A stretch of DNA of 64,000 nucleotides, taken from positions 1 to 64,000 of the forward strand of contig NZ_QAVX01000009.1 in assembly GCF_003121485.1 (NCBI RefSeq), written 5' to 3'. This DNA is from Dyella sp. C11 (GTDB lineage Bacteria; Pseudomonadota; Gammaproteobacteria; Xanthomonadales; Rhodanobacteraceae). Below the pieces are notes generated by a model, which was not told the DNA's origin, ran no database searches, and was given only the letters and a program-made list of their open reading frames with translations. A program made the position numbers and the translations under genes. Below, one piece after another: positions 32,182 to 41,594 of this stretch (positions are counted from its first letter, which is position 1; each line of letters starts with the position of its first letter).

Positions 32182-33891
32182 TCACAGGTTCTCGCGCATG
32201 ATCTCCACGACGTCCGCGCCACGGCCATGAAGAATGGCACGCATGGAATACAAGGCCATGCCCACCGCCGCTTTCGGTTCGATGAAGGGCGGCCGGAACA
32301 GCTCCAAGGGATTGACCTTCACGTTGAGCAACGCCGGACCCGGCTGTGACAACCATTCGTCGATGGCGGCATCCAGATCGGAGGCTTTGCTGACGGTTTT
32401 GCCCCACAAGCCCATGGCCTCAGCCACTTTGCCGAAATCCGGGTTTTTCATGCGGGTGAATGTATCCAGCATGCCCTCGGACATCTGCTCTATTTCGACA
32501 AAGCCGAGCTTGGCGTTGTCGTATACGGCGACTTTAACCGGTATGTCTTCCTGGATAGCGGTGAGCAGTTCGCCCAACAGCATCGATAAGCCACCGTCTC
32601 CGCAGAGCGCAATCACCTGACGATCCGGCTCCGCCTTCTTCAGGCCCAGCGCACCGGGCAGCGCGGTGGCCATCGTGCCGTGAAGCAGGCTTCCGAACAC
32701 CCGCCGCTTGCCGTTGGTGTCAATGCAGCGCGTCGCCCAGAAAATGGGCGTGCCGTCATCGGCAGAAAACAGAGCATCGGGTGCAGCGCGCGCACTGATG
32801 GCAGCCGTGAGGTAGGAGCCTGGGATCGTGTCGTTGTGCCCGGGCACCCATTGTTTTTTCCAGGCTTCCTTGTGTTCCTGAAAGCGACGCACATAGGTTT
32901 CCTGGAACGTACCATCCGCCTTGGGTTTCAGTAGCGGCAGCAACGCCGTCAACGTGTCTTTGACATCCCCTACCGCGCCCAGCGTGACATGGTGTCGTCG
33001 CCCCAGATGGGTGGGATCGAGGTCGATCTGAACGATTTTGGCCTTGTCGGGGTAGAACTGGCGCCAGGCGAAATCAGCGCCCAAGAGCAGCAAGGTGTCG
33101 CATTCGAGCACGGCCTTGTACCCCGCCTCGTTGCCAAGGATGCCTGTCATGCCGACGTTGTAGGGGTTGTCGTGCTCCAGAAAGCTCTTTCCACGCGACG
33201 TATGCGCCACGGGCGACTTGAGCCGTTCGGCAGTGGTGACAATCGCCTGCAGTGCATCTTCGCAACCGGAACCGGCGTAGATGGTTACCTTGTCCGAAGC
33301 GTTGAGAATGTCTGCAATTTCCGCGATTTCTGCATCGTTGGGGCGAATGGTGGGGCGCGGTGAGTGCACGCGATACGGGTAGTCTTCGTGGGCCTCGGCA
33401 TGCGATACGTCGACGGGAACAATCAGCACCGCGACACCCCGCTTGGCGATAGCCGCCTGGCATGCCATCACCGTCTTCTTGCGGGCCTGGTCCGCGGTCA
33501 TGATCATGTCGCAGCACACCGAGCATTCCTTGAAGACGGATTTGAAATCCACTTCCTGGATGAACTCGAATCCCATCTCGCTCATCAGGATGCTGCTTGC
33601 GATCAATACCACCGGTGAACGATTGCGGTTGGCCTCGTACAGTCCGTTGATGAAGTGCAGGCTTCCCGGCCCGCAGCTACCGGCGCAGGCGGTCAGCTGG
33701 CCGGTCAGCAGCGCTTCGCAACCTGCAGCAAATGCTCCCGCTTCTTCGTGGCGAACATGCACCCAGTCGATAGAACTCTTGTCGAGGTGCTCGGCAATCA
33801 AGTTCAACGTATCGCCAACGATGCCGTAGCAGCGTTTGACTCCGGATTGCTCGAGGACTTCAACAATAATTTCGGCGACCTTCTTGCTCAT
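32182..33891 (-). CDS. poxB: Pyruvate:quinone oxidoreductase / thiamine-diphosphate enzyme (PoxB-like)
   Basis: A 569-residue thiamine-diphosphate- and FAD-dependent oxidase. The N-terminal Pyr domain has the catalytic Glu in HVRHEEAGAFAAGCEA; the central domain binds FAD (GMTGILGNEAGYKAV); the C-terminal PP domain has the ThDP motif GDGGLSMLLGELLTA ... YDNAKLGF. It oxidises pyruvate to acetate plus CO2 and passes electrons to the quinone pool at the membrane, typical of stationary-phase or acid stress. Length matches PoxB (about 570). Related ThDP enzymes (e.g. acetolactate synthase) are alternatives, but the lipid-binding-type C-terminal tail favours PoxB. Confidence 0.9.
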   Translation of the reverse strand: MSKKVAEIIVEVLEQSGVKRCYGIVGDTLNLIAEHLDKSSIDWVHVRHEEAGAFAAGCEALLTGQLTACAGSCGPGSLHFINGLYEANRNRSPVVLIASSILMSEMGFEFIQEVDFKSVFKECSVCCDMIMTADQARKKTVMACQAAIAKRGVAVLIVPVDVSHAEAHEDYPYRVHSPRPTIRPNDAEIAEIADILNASDKVTIYAGSGCEDALQAIVTTAERLKSPVAHTSRGKSFLEHDNPYNVGMTGILGNEAGYKAVLECDTLLLLGADFAWRQFYPDKAKIVQIDLDPTHLGRRHHVTLGAVGDVKDTLTALLPLLKPKADGTFQETYVRRFQEHKEAWKKQWVPGHNDTIPGSYLTAAISARAAPDALFSADDGTPIFWATRCIDTNGKRRVFGSLLHGTMATALPGALGLKKAEPDRQVIALCGDGGLSMLLGELLTAIQEDIPVKVAVYDNAKLGFVEIEQMSEGMLDTFTRMKNPDFGKVAEAMGLWGKTVSKASDLDAAIDEWLSQPGPALLNVKVNPLELFRPPFIEPKAAVGMALYSMRAILHGRGADVVEIMRENL

Positions 33892-34276
33892 GGCGCGCTC
33901 CGCGTTATGACACAGGGAAGAAGTCCCGTTGCAACACCGACGGGATCAGTGCAGGCGACTCGCGCTCCGTCCCCAAAAAGCCAAGCGCTGCTTGCCGAGA
34001 GGCTACGCGAACAGCTGTCTTCGTCAGGTGGATGGGGCGGACGCATCTAACGCGCAAGATCACGCGACGGCGCGCCGGAGATGCAGAAGGAACGCCGAGG
34101 TACCGCCCTGCCTGCAAGCAGGATCGTTGAGCGCCTGCGATCACAGGCCCGTGCCTTGCTCTGCGCTTGCTTCGGCGGCATCACCAACGGGGCACGAGGT
34201 GCCCTGTCAGCTCGATGCGAACGGGGTCAGCGCAGGGTTTCACGACACAGTGACCGGACAGGACCACCACTTCACC
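33892..34276. other. Intergenic region between poxB and the two-component system
   Basis: About 390 bp without a recognisable gene; the open frames here have no RBS or family match. It carries the promoter of poxB on one strand and of the response-regulator gene on the other. Confidence 0.5.
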
Positions 34277-34282
34277 TATAAT
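34277..34282 (+). promoter_or_regulatory. -10-like element upstream of the response regulator
   Basis: TATAAT lies 33 bp before the ATG of the response-regulator gene. No good -35 hexamer is seen at 17 bp, so this is a weak prediction. Confidence 0.35.
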
Positions 34283-34314
34283 CACCAGGCCAAGGGGGCA
34301 CCAAGGGGAAAGCG

Positions 34315-34998
34315 ATGAGCCATGCCATCGGCCTGGGGCCGACGCTCATAGTCGATGACGATGCATCCATGCTGGATCGACTCACCGCGTTGCTGAAAAC
34401 GGTGGAGGGCACACCGCCTCCGCTGTGCGCACGCAGCGTTGCCGAAGCACGACGCGTGTTGTCGGACACTCCCGTGCTGTATACGGCGCTGATTGACCTG
34501 GGACTGCCTGATGGCAACGGCGTGGACATCATCGCCCAGTTGCACAACCAGCGACCTGAAGTGAATTGCGTGGTCATTTCCGCGTGGGAAGAGGAAGCCA
34601 CAGTGCTTTCCGCGTTGCGCGCCGGCGCGTGCGGCTATCTGTTGAAGGAACGCGATGACGACGAGCTGCGCATGGCCCTGCAAAGCATTTCACGCGGCGG
34701 CGCCTCGATTGATCCCTTCGTGGCTCGCGGCATTCTTGCGCTGATCTCCGCCACGACGGATATCACCCCGCCTCCGTCTTCAGGCACGGAAACCACGGGC
34801 ATCGACCGGATGTCACAGCGGGAAACCGAGATTCTCCAGCTGGTGGCCCGCGGCCACAGCAATCGCGAAATCGCCGGTCTCACCGGACTGTCGCGCCTGA
34901 CCGTCGAGAGCTATACCAAAAGCATTTATCGCAAGCTCGCCGTGAGTTCGCGCACGGCCGCGGTGTTCGAGGCACGCATGCGCGGACTGCTGAGGTGA
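34315..34998 (+). CDS. NarL/LuxR-family response regulator
   Basis: A 227-residue response regulator. The receiver domain has the acidic pair VDDDASMLD, the phosphoacceptor Asp in ALIDLGLPDGNG and Lys in YLLKERDDDEL. The C-terminal LuxR HTH is REILQLVARG-type: RETEILQLVARGHSNREIAG with the recognition helix SRLTVESYTKSIYRKL. It starts with GGGGAAAG 4 nt before the ATG and overlaps the downstream kinase gene by 4 bp (GTGA). Together they form a two-component pair with unknown signal. Confidence 0.94.
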   Translation: MSHAIGLGPTLIVDDDASMLDRLTALLKTVEGTPPPLCARSVAEARRVLSDTPVLYTALIDLGLPDGNGVDIIAQLHNQRPEVNCVVISAWEEEATVLSALRAGACGYLLKERDDDELRMALQSISRGGASIDPFVARGILALISATTDITPPPSSGTETTGIDRMSQRETEILQLVARGHSNREIAGLTGLSRLTVESYTKSIYRKLAVSSRTAAVFEARMRGLLR

Positions 34999-36842
34999 AC
35001 CGCTGGCTGCGCTGCATGGCATTGTCAGCCCTGCTGCTTGCGCTGGCCGCCTGCTCTCGCACGCCTCCGGTCGAACACGCTGCGTCGGGCATACAACAGC
35101 TGGATCATGCAGACGCCGCGCCAGCCGACTGGCATTCCAGCGTTCCACCGGACACGGGCTGGGTGCCTGTGACGCTGATGGACGTGTGGACATCGCATTG
35201 GCCCACCCATGACGGTGTGGTGTGGTACCGGTTGCGCTGGAATGCCGCCAGCGCAGATACCCCCATGGGCCTGCTGCTCGACTATGTCTGCCTGGCGGAC
35301 GCGGTCTATCTCAACGGCAGCCTTGTTCATCGCGATCAAGCCCTGGTGGAACCGCTCGCACGCAGCTGGGTGAAGCCGCAATATTTCCTGCTCGACAAGC
35401 CACTGCTACGACAAGGCGAGAACGAACTTCTGGTTCGCGTTTCCGGCCTGGCCGCGTATCAGCCAGGCATGGGCACCGTAACCGTAGGCGATGCCCAAAC
35501 CGTCTCAGCGCTGTATCAGCAAGGCGTGCACTGGCGCTACGACATCCCGCTGTTCAACCAGGCCATAGGCGTCGTACTGGGCGCACTGTTCGGCATGTTC
35601 TGGCTGGTGCGCCGGGAAGACACCGTGTACGGCTGGTATGCGCTGAGCGCGCTCTTGTTCGCCGGCTACGGATTCAACTTCATCGCACCCAGCGTGTGGC
35701 CGTTCGCGAGCACGGACGGCTGGGAGGCGTTCAACGCTTTTCTCTACGCGGCGGCGGCATCGAGTTTCGCCATCTTCCTATTGCGTTACTGCCACCTCAA
35801 AGCACGGGGGCTGACGCGTACGTTGCTGGCCTTCAATGCTATATCGTTGACCTACGCCCTGCTGTGGCCAGGCTCCGCGGGCCCACAGCGCAGTCTCATC
35901 ATCATCGTCGGTGGGCTGATTTATTATTCAGGCATCGTGGCGTTCATCGTGAACGCAGTACGCACGCGCCGCACGGATCAACGGGTGCTCGCCGTCTGCC
36001 TGCTGATTCCGCTGCTTACGTCACTGCACGACTTCCTGCTCTTCTTCGGCATCATCCGCAGCAACCTGTACGTGCTGGCGTTCACGTCCCCGCTTACGCT
36101 GATTGGCATGGGTTTCGTGCTGGCCCACCGCTTTGCTGCTGCCATGCGACGAGCCGAAGGCTTCAACGTGGAATTGCAACGCGAAGTGGCAACGGCTACG
36201 GACAACCTCTCGAACACGCTTGCCCGCGAGCACGAACTCGCACTGGTCAACACGCGCATTGGCGAGCGCCTGAACCTGGTTCGCGACGTGCACGACGGTT
36301 TCGGCGGGAGCTTGCTCAGTGCTATCGCCGCATTGGAACGATCGCCCGTTACATCAGAAACGCTGCGCACTACGGCGGTGCTGAAGCAGCTGCGCGACGA
36401 TCTTCGCCTGATCATCGACACCACCACGACCGGTCCCCACACCGACTTGCCAGGGTTGCTTGCACCGTTACGACATCGATGGAGCCAGCGCATGGAAGCG
36501 GCAGGCATTGAAAGCCAATGGCACATGGAAGGCATCGAGCAGGTTCGGCTGGAGCCGGCACGCAGTCTCGATCTGCTCCGCTTCCTGCAGGAAGCCATGA
36601 CCAACGTGCTTAAGCACAGCGGCGCCGGTCACGTGGCGCTGACCCTGCGCCGCACCGACGCGCGGTTACTGGCAGAAGTGCAAGACAACGGCTGTGGTTT
36701 TGACGAAACCACGCACACCCAGGGCGTGGGCCTTGCCAGTCTGCGCGCACGCGCCGAGCGACTGGGCGGTGCCATGCATTTACGCAGCCGCAGCGGCGAG
36801 GGCGTGGCCATTGCACTGGATGTGCCGCTGCACATCCACTAG
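34995..36842 (+). CDS. Hybrid-anchored sensor histidine kinase (HisKA_3) with sugar-binding-like domain
   Basis: A 615-residue sensor kinase starting at GTG within the upstream stop. N-terminal residues 1-26 form a lipoprotein-type signal (LALAAC lipobox). Residues about 40-170 form a beta-sandwich (galactose-binding/7TMR-DISMED2-like) domain; then seven or eight hydrophobic helices (about 180-380); then HisKA_3 with the phosphoacceptor H-box VRDVHDGFGGSLLSAIAALE and an ATPase domain with the N-box LLRFLQEAMTNVLKHSGA and G-box GVGLASLRARAERLGG. It would phosphorylate the adjacent regulator. The external domain suggests sensing of a periplasmic sugar-like ligand. Confidence 0.9.
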   Translation: MNRWLRCMALSALLLALAACSRTPPVEHAASGIQQLDHADAAPADWHSSVPPDTGWVPVTLMDVWTSHWPTHDGVVWYRLRWNAASADTPMGLLLDYVCLADAVYLNGSLVHRDQALVEPLARSWVKPQYFLLDKPLLRQGENELLVRVSGLAAYQPGMGTVTVGDAQTVSALYQQGVHWRYDIPLFNQAIGVVLGALFGMFWLVRREDTVYGWYALSALLFAGYGFNFIAPSVWPFASTDGWEAFNAFLYAAAASSFAIFLLRYCHLKARGLTRTLLAFNAISLTYALLWPGSAGPQRSLIIIVGGLIYYSGIVAFIVNAVRTRRTDQRVLAVCLLIPLLTSLHDFLLFFGIIRSNLYVLAFTSPLTLIGMGFVLAHRFAAAMRRAEGFNVELQREVATATDNLSNTLAREHELALVNTRIGERLNLVRDVHDGFGGSLLSAIAALERSPVTSETLRTTAVLKQLRDDLRLIIDTTTTGPHTDLPGLLAPLRHRWSQRMEAAGIESQWHMEGIEQVRLEPARSLDLLRFLQEAMTNVLKHSGAGHVALTLRRTDARLLAEVQDNGCGFDETTHTQGVGLASLRARAERLGGAMHLRSRSGEGVAIALDVPLHIH

Positions 36843-37097
36843 TGCCCAAGCGGGGATGTCCGGCGCCCACCCGCCTTTCCATTCAAAGCGGCATCACTGG
36901 ACCGCCGTGAAGCAACCCATTCCATGCATGGCTTCGTCACATCGCTTACTGGATACGAAACGTTGCGTCCATGGCAGCGGGCGTGTGGCAAACATTCATG
37001 ACTGTGCGTCACATGCTCGCCGAAAGTTCACACCGGGTTGAATAGTCGCTGCGCAAGCTCTCGGCCACCTGTTGCCACCCTCGTGAAGGGGCTGACC

Positions 37098-37604
37098 ATG
37101 ACCAAGCGACTGCTTACCCTGATGATCGGACTGACCTGCTTCGGCGTTGCCGCGGCGCAGGATGTACCCTCTTCCGCACCACCGGTGACGAGTGCCACGC
37201 AGACCACCACGACCACCGTCACCACGTGGACGGACACCATGCCCACGGGAGCCTTGACGGAAGATGCCATCAAGACGTCCATTGCCAATGCCGGATACAA
37301 GGAAGTGAAGGATCTGAAATTCAAGGATGGCGTGTGGCGTAGCGATGCGCGCGGCGGCAACAAGAAATGGGTCAAGCTGGCGGTGGGTCCGGTGAATGGC
37401 CGCGTGTATCCTGCCGACGCACCGTCCAAGCTCAACGAGAACGAAGTGAAGGCCAAGCTGGCCGGCGACGGTTATGAAAACGTCGGTCACGTGAAGTTCG
37501 ACGAAGGCTTGTGGAGCGCCGACGCCAAGACCACCCATGGCGCCGATGTCGCCGTACTGGTCGATCCCAACGACGGCACCGTGGTCGCTCGTTCCCACGA
37601 TTGA
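37098..37604 (+). CDS. Exported protein with duplicated PepSY-like module
   Basis: A 168-residue exported protein with a signal peptide ending near VAAAQ. After a Thr-rich linker (TSATQTTTTTVTTWT) come two copies of a roughly 50-residue module: LTEDAIKTSIANAGYKEVKD and LNENEVKAKLAGDGYENVGH, each followed by a charged segment. The module resembles a PepSY-type domain, but the match is weak and no catalytic residues are visible. Likely periplasmic. A strong rho-independent terminator follows 25 bp after the stop, so it is a single-gene transcript. Confidence 0.75.
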   Translation: MTKRLLTLMIGLTCFGVAAAQDVPSSAPPVTSATQTTTTTVTTWTDTMPTGALTEDAIKTSIANAGYKEVKDLKFKDGVWRSDARGGNKKWVKLAVGPVNGRVYPADAPSKLNENEVKAKLAGDGYENVGHVKFDEGLWSADAKTTHGADVAVLVDPNDGTVVARSHD

Positions 37605-37628
37605 CGAGTTCACGCTTCGACGCTTCGG

Positions 37629-37661
37629 CAACCCGGCGCCCTTGACGCCGGGTTGTTTTTT
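37629..37661 (+). terminator. Rho-independent terminator
   Basis: CAACCCGGCG and CGCCGGGTTG form a perfect 10-bp GC-rich stem followed directly by TTTTTT, 25 bp after the PepSY-like gene. Confidence 0.92.
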
Positions 37662-37808
37662 GGCGGATTGCCCAGGCGGCGTGCCCGAAAATATCCATGA
37701 GTACGGCACCGCTTGGCCTTCCGCGGTGGACACAATCGGACATTGGCGGCATCCGCTGCCCTTTCGCCACCGCACGCCATTGGCCGAGCGCCAAAAGGAA
37801 GGAACCTC

Positions 37809-38762
37809 ATGAAGCCATCCGCTCTTGCACTGTGCCTGCTGCTCGCAAGCGCGGGTGCGCATGCCTCGTCCGACGTTTGGCAGCCTTCCGCCGGCCACAC
37901 GCAAACTCCCTTATGGCCCGGCACACCGCCGGATGCGAAGCCTCTGCCGGGACCCGAGGAAAGTCACACCAATCCCAAGAACCTGATGGGCGGCAAGACC
38001 GTCACGGCGATCACCAATGTGTCGCTGCCCACGATGACCGTCTACGCGCCGCAGGGAAAGAACACGGGCGCGGCGGTTGTCGTGTTTCCGGGTGGCGGCT
38101 TTCAGATACTGGCCATGGATCTTGAAGGATCGGAAGTCTGTGACTGGCTGGTCACCAAGGGTGTTACCTGCGTGCTGTTGAAGTATCGCGTCCCCGGCTT
38201 GCCTTACGACTGGCACTGCAACTGCCGCCCGCACAACTACCAGTTGTCGATGCCATCGCTGCAGGACGCACAGCGGACCCTACGGCTTGTCCGCGCCCAT
38301 GCCAGTGAATGGCATATCGACCCGCACAAGATCGGCGTGCTCGGCTTCTCCGCAGGTGGTTATCTGGTTGCCGAGACGAGCACCAACTTCAATCGCCGTA
38401 CATATACGCCTGTCGATGCCGCCGACAAGGAGAGCAGCCGACCCGACTTTGCTTTGGCCATCTATCCAGGCCACCTCTCGAATGACAAGGGCATGTTCAA
38501 CACCAACGTTCGGGTGACGCACGACACGCCGCCCACGTTCATCCTGCAGGCGGAAGATGATCAGGTGGATGGCGTCGAACAGGCGCTGGCCTACTTCACC
38601 GCACTCAAGAACGCCGATGTACCGACCGAGATGCATCTATACGCGCACGGCGGCCATGCGTTCGGACTCAGGCCGACGGACAACCCGATCACGCACTGGC
38701 CCGCCCTTGCCGAAACGTGGTTGCACACCATCGGCGTGATTCCGGCGAACGACGCACCCTGA
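37809..38762 (+). CDS. Exported alpha/beta hydrolase (acetylxylan/carbohydrate esterase-like)
   Basis: A 317-residue protein with signal peptide (ending near AHASS). The fold is the BD-FAE/acetylesterase subgroup: VVVFPGGGFQ (oxyanion-type GGG), nucleophile elbow GFSAGGYL, acid in QAEDDQVDG and catalytic His in HGGHAFGLRP. RBS AAAGGAAGG before ATG 37809. Such enzymes are secreted esterases that remove acetyl groups from plant polysaccharides, consistent with a soil habitat. The adjacent PepSY-like gene is separately terminated. Confidence 0.9.
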   Translation: MKPSALALCLLLASAGAHASSDVWQPSAGHTQTPLWPGTPPDAKPLPGPEESHTNPKNLMGGKTVTAITNVSLPTMTVYAPQGKNTGAAVVVFPGGGFQILAMDLEGSEVCDWLVTKGVTCVLLKYRVPGLPYDWHCNCRPHNYQLSMPSLQDAQRTLRLVRAHASEWHIDPHKIGVLGFSAGGYLVAETSTNFNRRTYTPVDAADKESSRPDFALAIYPGHLSNDKGMFNTNVRVTHDTPPTFILQAEDDQVDGVEQALAYFTALKNADVPTEMHLYAHGGHAFGLRPTDNPITHWPALAETWLHTIGVIPANDAP

Positions 38763-38896
38763 AGCGCTTGTCCTGCCGCCAAAGCCACTGTTGGCAGGGT
38801 TGAAAGCAGCAAGGACTTACGCGCGGCGAGCCTTCAATCCAAAGCCACGCACCACGCTATGATCGGCTTACATTGGGCTGTCAGGGAAAAGACGGA

Positions 38897-40681
38897 ATGA
38901 AGGCATGGCGTTGGTGTTTCATCGGCACGGGCATGCTGCTCGCCGGTCAGGCATGGGCCGACGAATGTCACCTCAAGGATTACGGCACGTTGCCCGTGGA
39001 CATGGTCGGAAGCCAGGCCACGACCATGGTGAAGATCAACGGGAAAGACACGCGCTTCATGATCGACACGGGCGCGTTCTTCAACATCATGTCGAACGCC
39101 ACGGCCACCTCGCTTGGGCTCAAATTGCAGCCCGTGCCGTTTGGCTACCGCGTCGGCGGCATCGGCGGCTCCACGAGTATCCAGCAGGCCCACGTCAAGG
39201 AATTCGGCATACTGGGAACCACCCTGCCCAACGTGGACTTCATGGTGGGCGGCACCGACATCGGCACGGGTCTGCTCGGCGCGAATGTGCTCGATTTCGC
39301 TGACCTGGAAATCGATCTCGCCCAGGGCAAGTTGACGCTGTTCAAGGTGGAGAACTGCGACAAGGTATCGCTGGCGTACTGGGCCAAGGACGGCAAATAC
39401 AACGTCGTCGACACCGTGCGGTCCCGTAATGCCTACGATCGCCGCACCTTCTTCGACGTCGTGGTGAATGGCCGGAAGCTGCGCGCGCTGGTCGACTCGG
39501 GAGCGTCGGCCACGCTGCTGAGCCGCGATGCAGCCGAGCGCGCCGGCATCAACGTGAATGCACCTGGCAACAAGGGTGGCAGCTCCAGTTATGGCGTTGG
39601 CGGCAAACAGGTGAAAACCTGGACCGTAAAGGTCGACACGTTCTCGGTGGGCACGGAAACCATCCAGCACTCGCAAATGCAGGTGCTCGATGGCCACATC
39701 GGGGATGACACCGACATGCTGCTCGGCATCGACTTTCTGCTTGCCCATCGCATGTTCATCGCCAACAGCAAAAGGAAGGCGTATTTCACCTATAACGGCG
39801 GGCGCGTATTTACCTTTGCCTCGGCGCCGGATGACGGCAGCAAAACCGAAAGTGCCCCAGCGAGCGCGACAAGCGCCACGCCCAGGGCAGCCAGCGATTT
39901 CGCCCTCTCCGGGCAGGCACATCTGTCCCGCGGCGAGTCCGGTGCGGCCGTTGCTGATCTGGACCAGGCGATACGCCTGGCGCCCGATCAAGCTCCCTAT
40001 TACGTTGCTCGCGCGAGGGCCCACGAAGCGAGCAAGCAACCCGATGCCGCGCTGGCCGACCTCGACAAGTCGCTGGGTCTTGATCCCAGGAATCTCGATG
40101 CCCTGCTGATGCGCGCGCAGATTCGCCTTGCGCACAAGGATCGCGCTGGCGCTGCAGCCGATGTGGCTGCGGCAAGCAGCGTGGCGCCGCCAGGCTCCGA
40201 TCGGACACGGTTGATCGCGTCCCTGTATATCCAGCTCGACGATCCGGCGGCAGCATTGCCCCTGCTCGACGACTGGATTCGACTGCACGACAACGATGCG
40301 CTGCTGGGCATGGTGCTCAACCAACGCTGCTGGGCGCGCAGCCTGAGCAACCAGATGCTCGATGATGCGTTGAAGGACTGCCGCAAGGCACTCAAGCGCG
40401 ATGGCGCCAACCCGGCCTATCTCGACAGCCTCGGCCTGGTCGAGTTGCGCTTGGGCGACTACCCCTCCTCCATCAAGGCCTACGAACAAGCGATGGCGCA
40501 GGGCCCCGTTTCAGCGTGGATGCGCTACGGCCTGGGTCTGGCAAGGATTCGTTCAGGGCAGGTCGATGCCGGCCGCGCCGATCTGGCGGCCGCACGTGCC
40601 ATGGATTCGCAAATCGAAGCGCGTGCCGGCAAGTTCGGGCTGGCAGAAGGAACTCCGCAACACCAGACGGACGTCCATTGA
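38897..40681 (+). CDS. Exported retropepsin-like protein with TPR repeats
   Basis: A 594-residue secreted protein. Signal peptide 1-22. Two aspartic-protease-like modules follow: the first has MIDTGAFFNIM (DTG motif, about residues 53-62) and the second VDSGASATLLS (DSG motif, about 205-215), as in clan AA retropepsin-type proteases. From about residue 340 the chain turns helical and contains TPR units with the pattern ALDLDRRLALDP ... LDALLMRAQIRLAHKD. The combination of duplicated retropepsin domains with TPRs suggests a periplasmic or extracellular protease with peptide-binding scaffold. ATG 38897 has GGGAAAAGACGG upstream. Function unproven. Confidence 0.88.
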   Translation: MKAWRWCFIGTGMLLAGQAWADECHLKDYGTLPVDMVGSQATTMVKINGKDTRFMIDTGAFFNIMSNATATSLGLKLQPVPFGYRVGGIGGSTSIQQAHVKEFGILGTTLPNVDFMVGGTDIGTGLLGANVLDFADLEIDLAQGKLTLFKVENCDKVSLAYWAKDGKYNVVDTVRSRNAYDRRTFFDVVVNGRKLRALVDSGASATLLSRDAAERAGINVNAPGNKGGSSSYGVGGKQVKTWTVKVDTFSVGTETIQHSQMQVLDGHIGDDTDMLLGIDFLLAHRMFIANSKRKAYFTYNGGRVFTFASAPDDGSKTESAPASATSATPRAASDFALSGQAHLSRGESGAAVADLDQAIRLAPDQAPYYVARARAHEASKQPDAALADLDKSLGLDPRNLDALLMRAQIRLAHKDRAGAAADVAAASSVAPPGSDRTRLIASLYIQLDDPAAALPLLDDWIRLHDNDALLGMVLNQRCWARSLSNQMLDDALKDCRKALKRDGANPAYLDSLGLVELRLGDYPSSIKAYEQAMAQGPVSAWMRYGLGLARIRSGQVDAGRADLAAARAMDSQIEARAGKFGLAEGTPQHQTDVH

Positions 40682-40706
40682 AGCAGGCCACCCGCGTCGC
40701 GCGTTG

Positions 40707-41450
40707 TCAGCCTGCCGACGCCGCGGCCTTGAATGTCACCACCAGCACGTCGCGGCACGCAGGGCGGCTCGGATCCAGGGGCAGCACCGGTGTCACACCA
40801 TGATAGACGCTGTGGTCATAGATCAAGGCAGCATCCAGCGGATGCGTCAGCGTGAAATCGCCCAACAGCTTTCCATCGGGCGAGTGAATGGTGGTGGTGC
40901 CGCTGGCGATGTTCTGGCGGTTCACCAGCAACACCATCACGTAATCCACGCCATCGCGATGACTGCCTTCCGGCGTCGGTTCACCGGCGGCGTCCGTGCT
41001 GGCTTCGATGCGGAACTGATGCGCTTCGACGTGCCAGCGCGCTACCTCCGGTGCCAGTCGAGCGAAGAAGGCGTGGCAGAAGTGAAGAATGGTGCGCATG
41101 GTCGAGCCCGTTGCCACGGACGATTCCATCGGTTCGAACCAGCGCTGGATATCGCCCTGCAAAGCGTTGTATTGCAGGCTCTGGAAATGTGGCTGATGCG
41201 GTTCTAGGGTAACCGTGCCATCCACGGAAGCCGCAAAGGTTGCATGTCGCCTGCGCCGGAACCGCCCTTTCGCCGCCAGATACGGATCAGGCCCCAGGTG
41301 TTGCCAACTCGCGGCAAACTGATCCCAGTCGGACAGCTCACCCACCGACACAAGCAAGTCACGCATGCCTTCGCCTTCGACAAAGGCAAAGCCCGGCGCG
41401 GTCACCTGATCGAGCAGCGCCGCAACCAAGGGGTCGGTGGGATTGAGCAT
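40707..41450 (-). CDS. 2-oxoglutarate/Fe(II) dioxygenase family protein
   Basis: A 247-residue non-heme iron dioxygenase. The iron-binding HxD is in SHRDGVDYVMVLLV and the distal His in DHSVYHGVTPVLP, with a 2OG-binding Arg in the conserved region near SRPACRDVL. The pattern resembles the 2OG-Fe dioxygenase group that hydroxylates free amino acids (isoleucine-type hydroxylases), but substrate cannot be told. RBS AGGAAAG before ATG 41450 fixes the start. It is divergent from an M14-like hydrolase, a possible functional partner. Confidence 0.88.
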   Translation of the reverse strand: MLNPTDPLVAALLDQVTAPGFAFVEGEGMRDLLVSVGELSDWDQFAASWQHLGPDPYLAAKGRFRRRRHATFAASVDGTVTLEPHQPHFQSLQYNALQGDIQRWFEPMESSVATGSTMRTILHFCHAFFARLAPEVARWHVEAHQFRIEASTDAAGEPTPEGSHRDGVDYVMVLLVNRQNIASGTTTIHSPDGKLLGDFTLTHPLDAALIYDHSVYHGVTPVLPLDPSRPACRDVLVVTFKAAASAG

Positions 41451-41594
41451 GTTTCTTTCCTGATTGAACTGGACCAACTGCGGGCAGGCTAGACGCGCAG
41501 GCCTGCGCCAACGTTTCGTGGCAGTCATGCATGACGCACGGCCCACCAAAGCGCAGATGCTAAAGTACGCCATCCCAACACGCACGACGTCATC

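Noticed and set aside
38834-40489. A 551-codon minus-strand frame opposite the retropepsin-TPR gene
   Set aside because: Antisense frame of a GC-rich gene with no recognisable domain.
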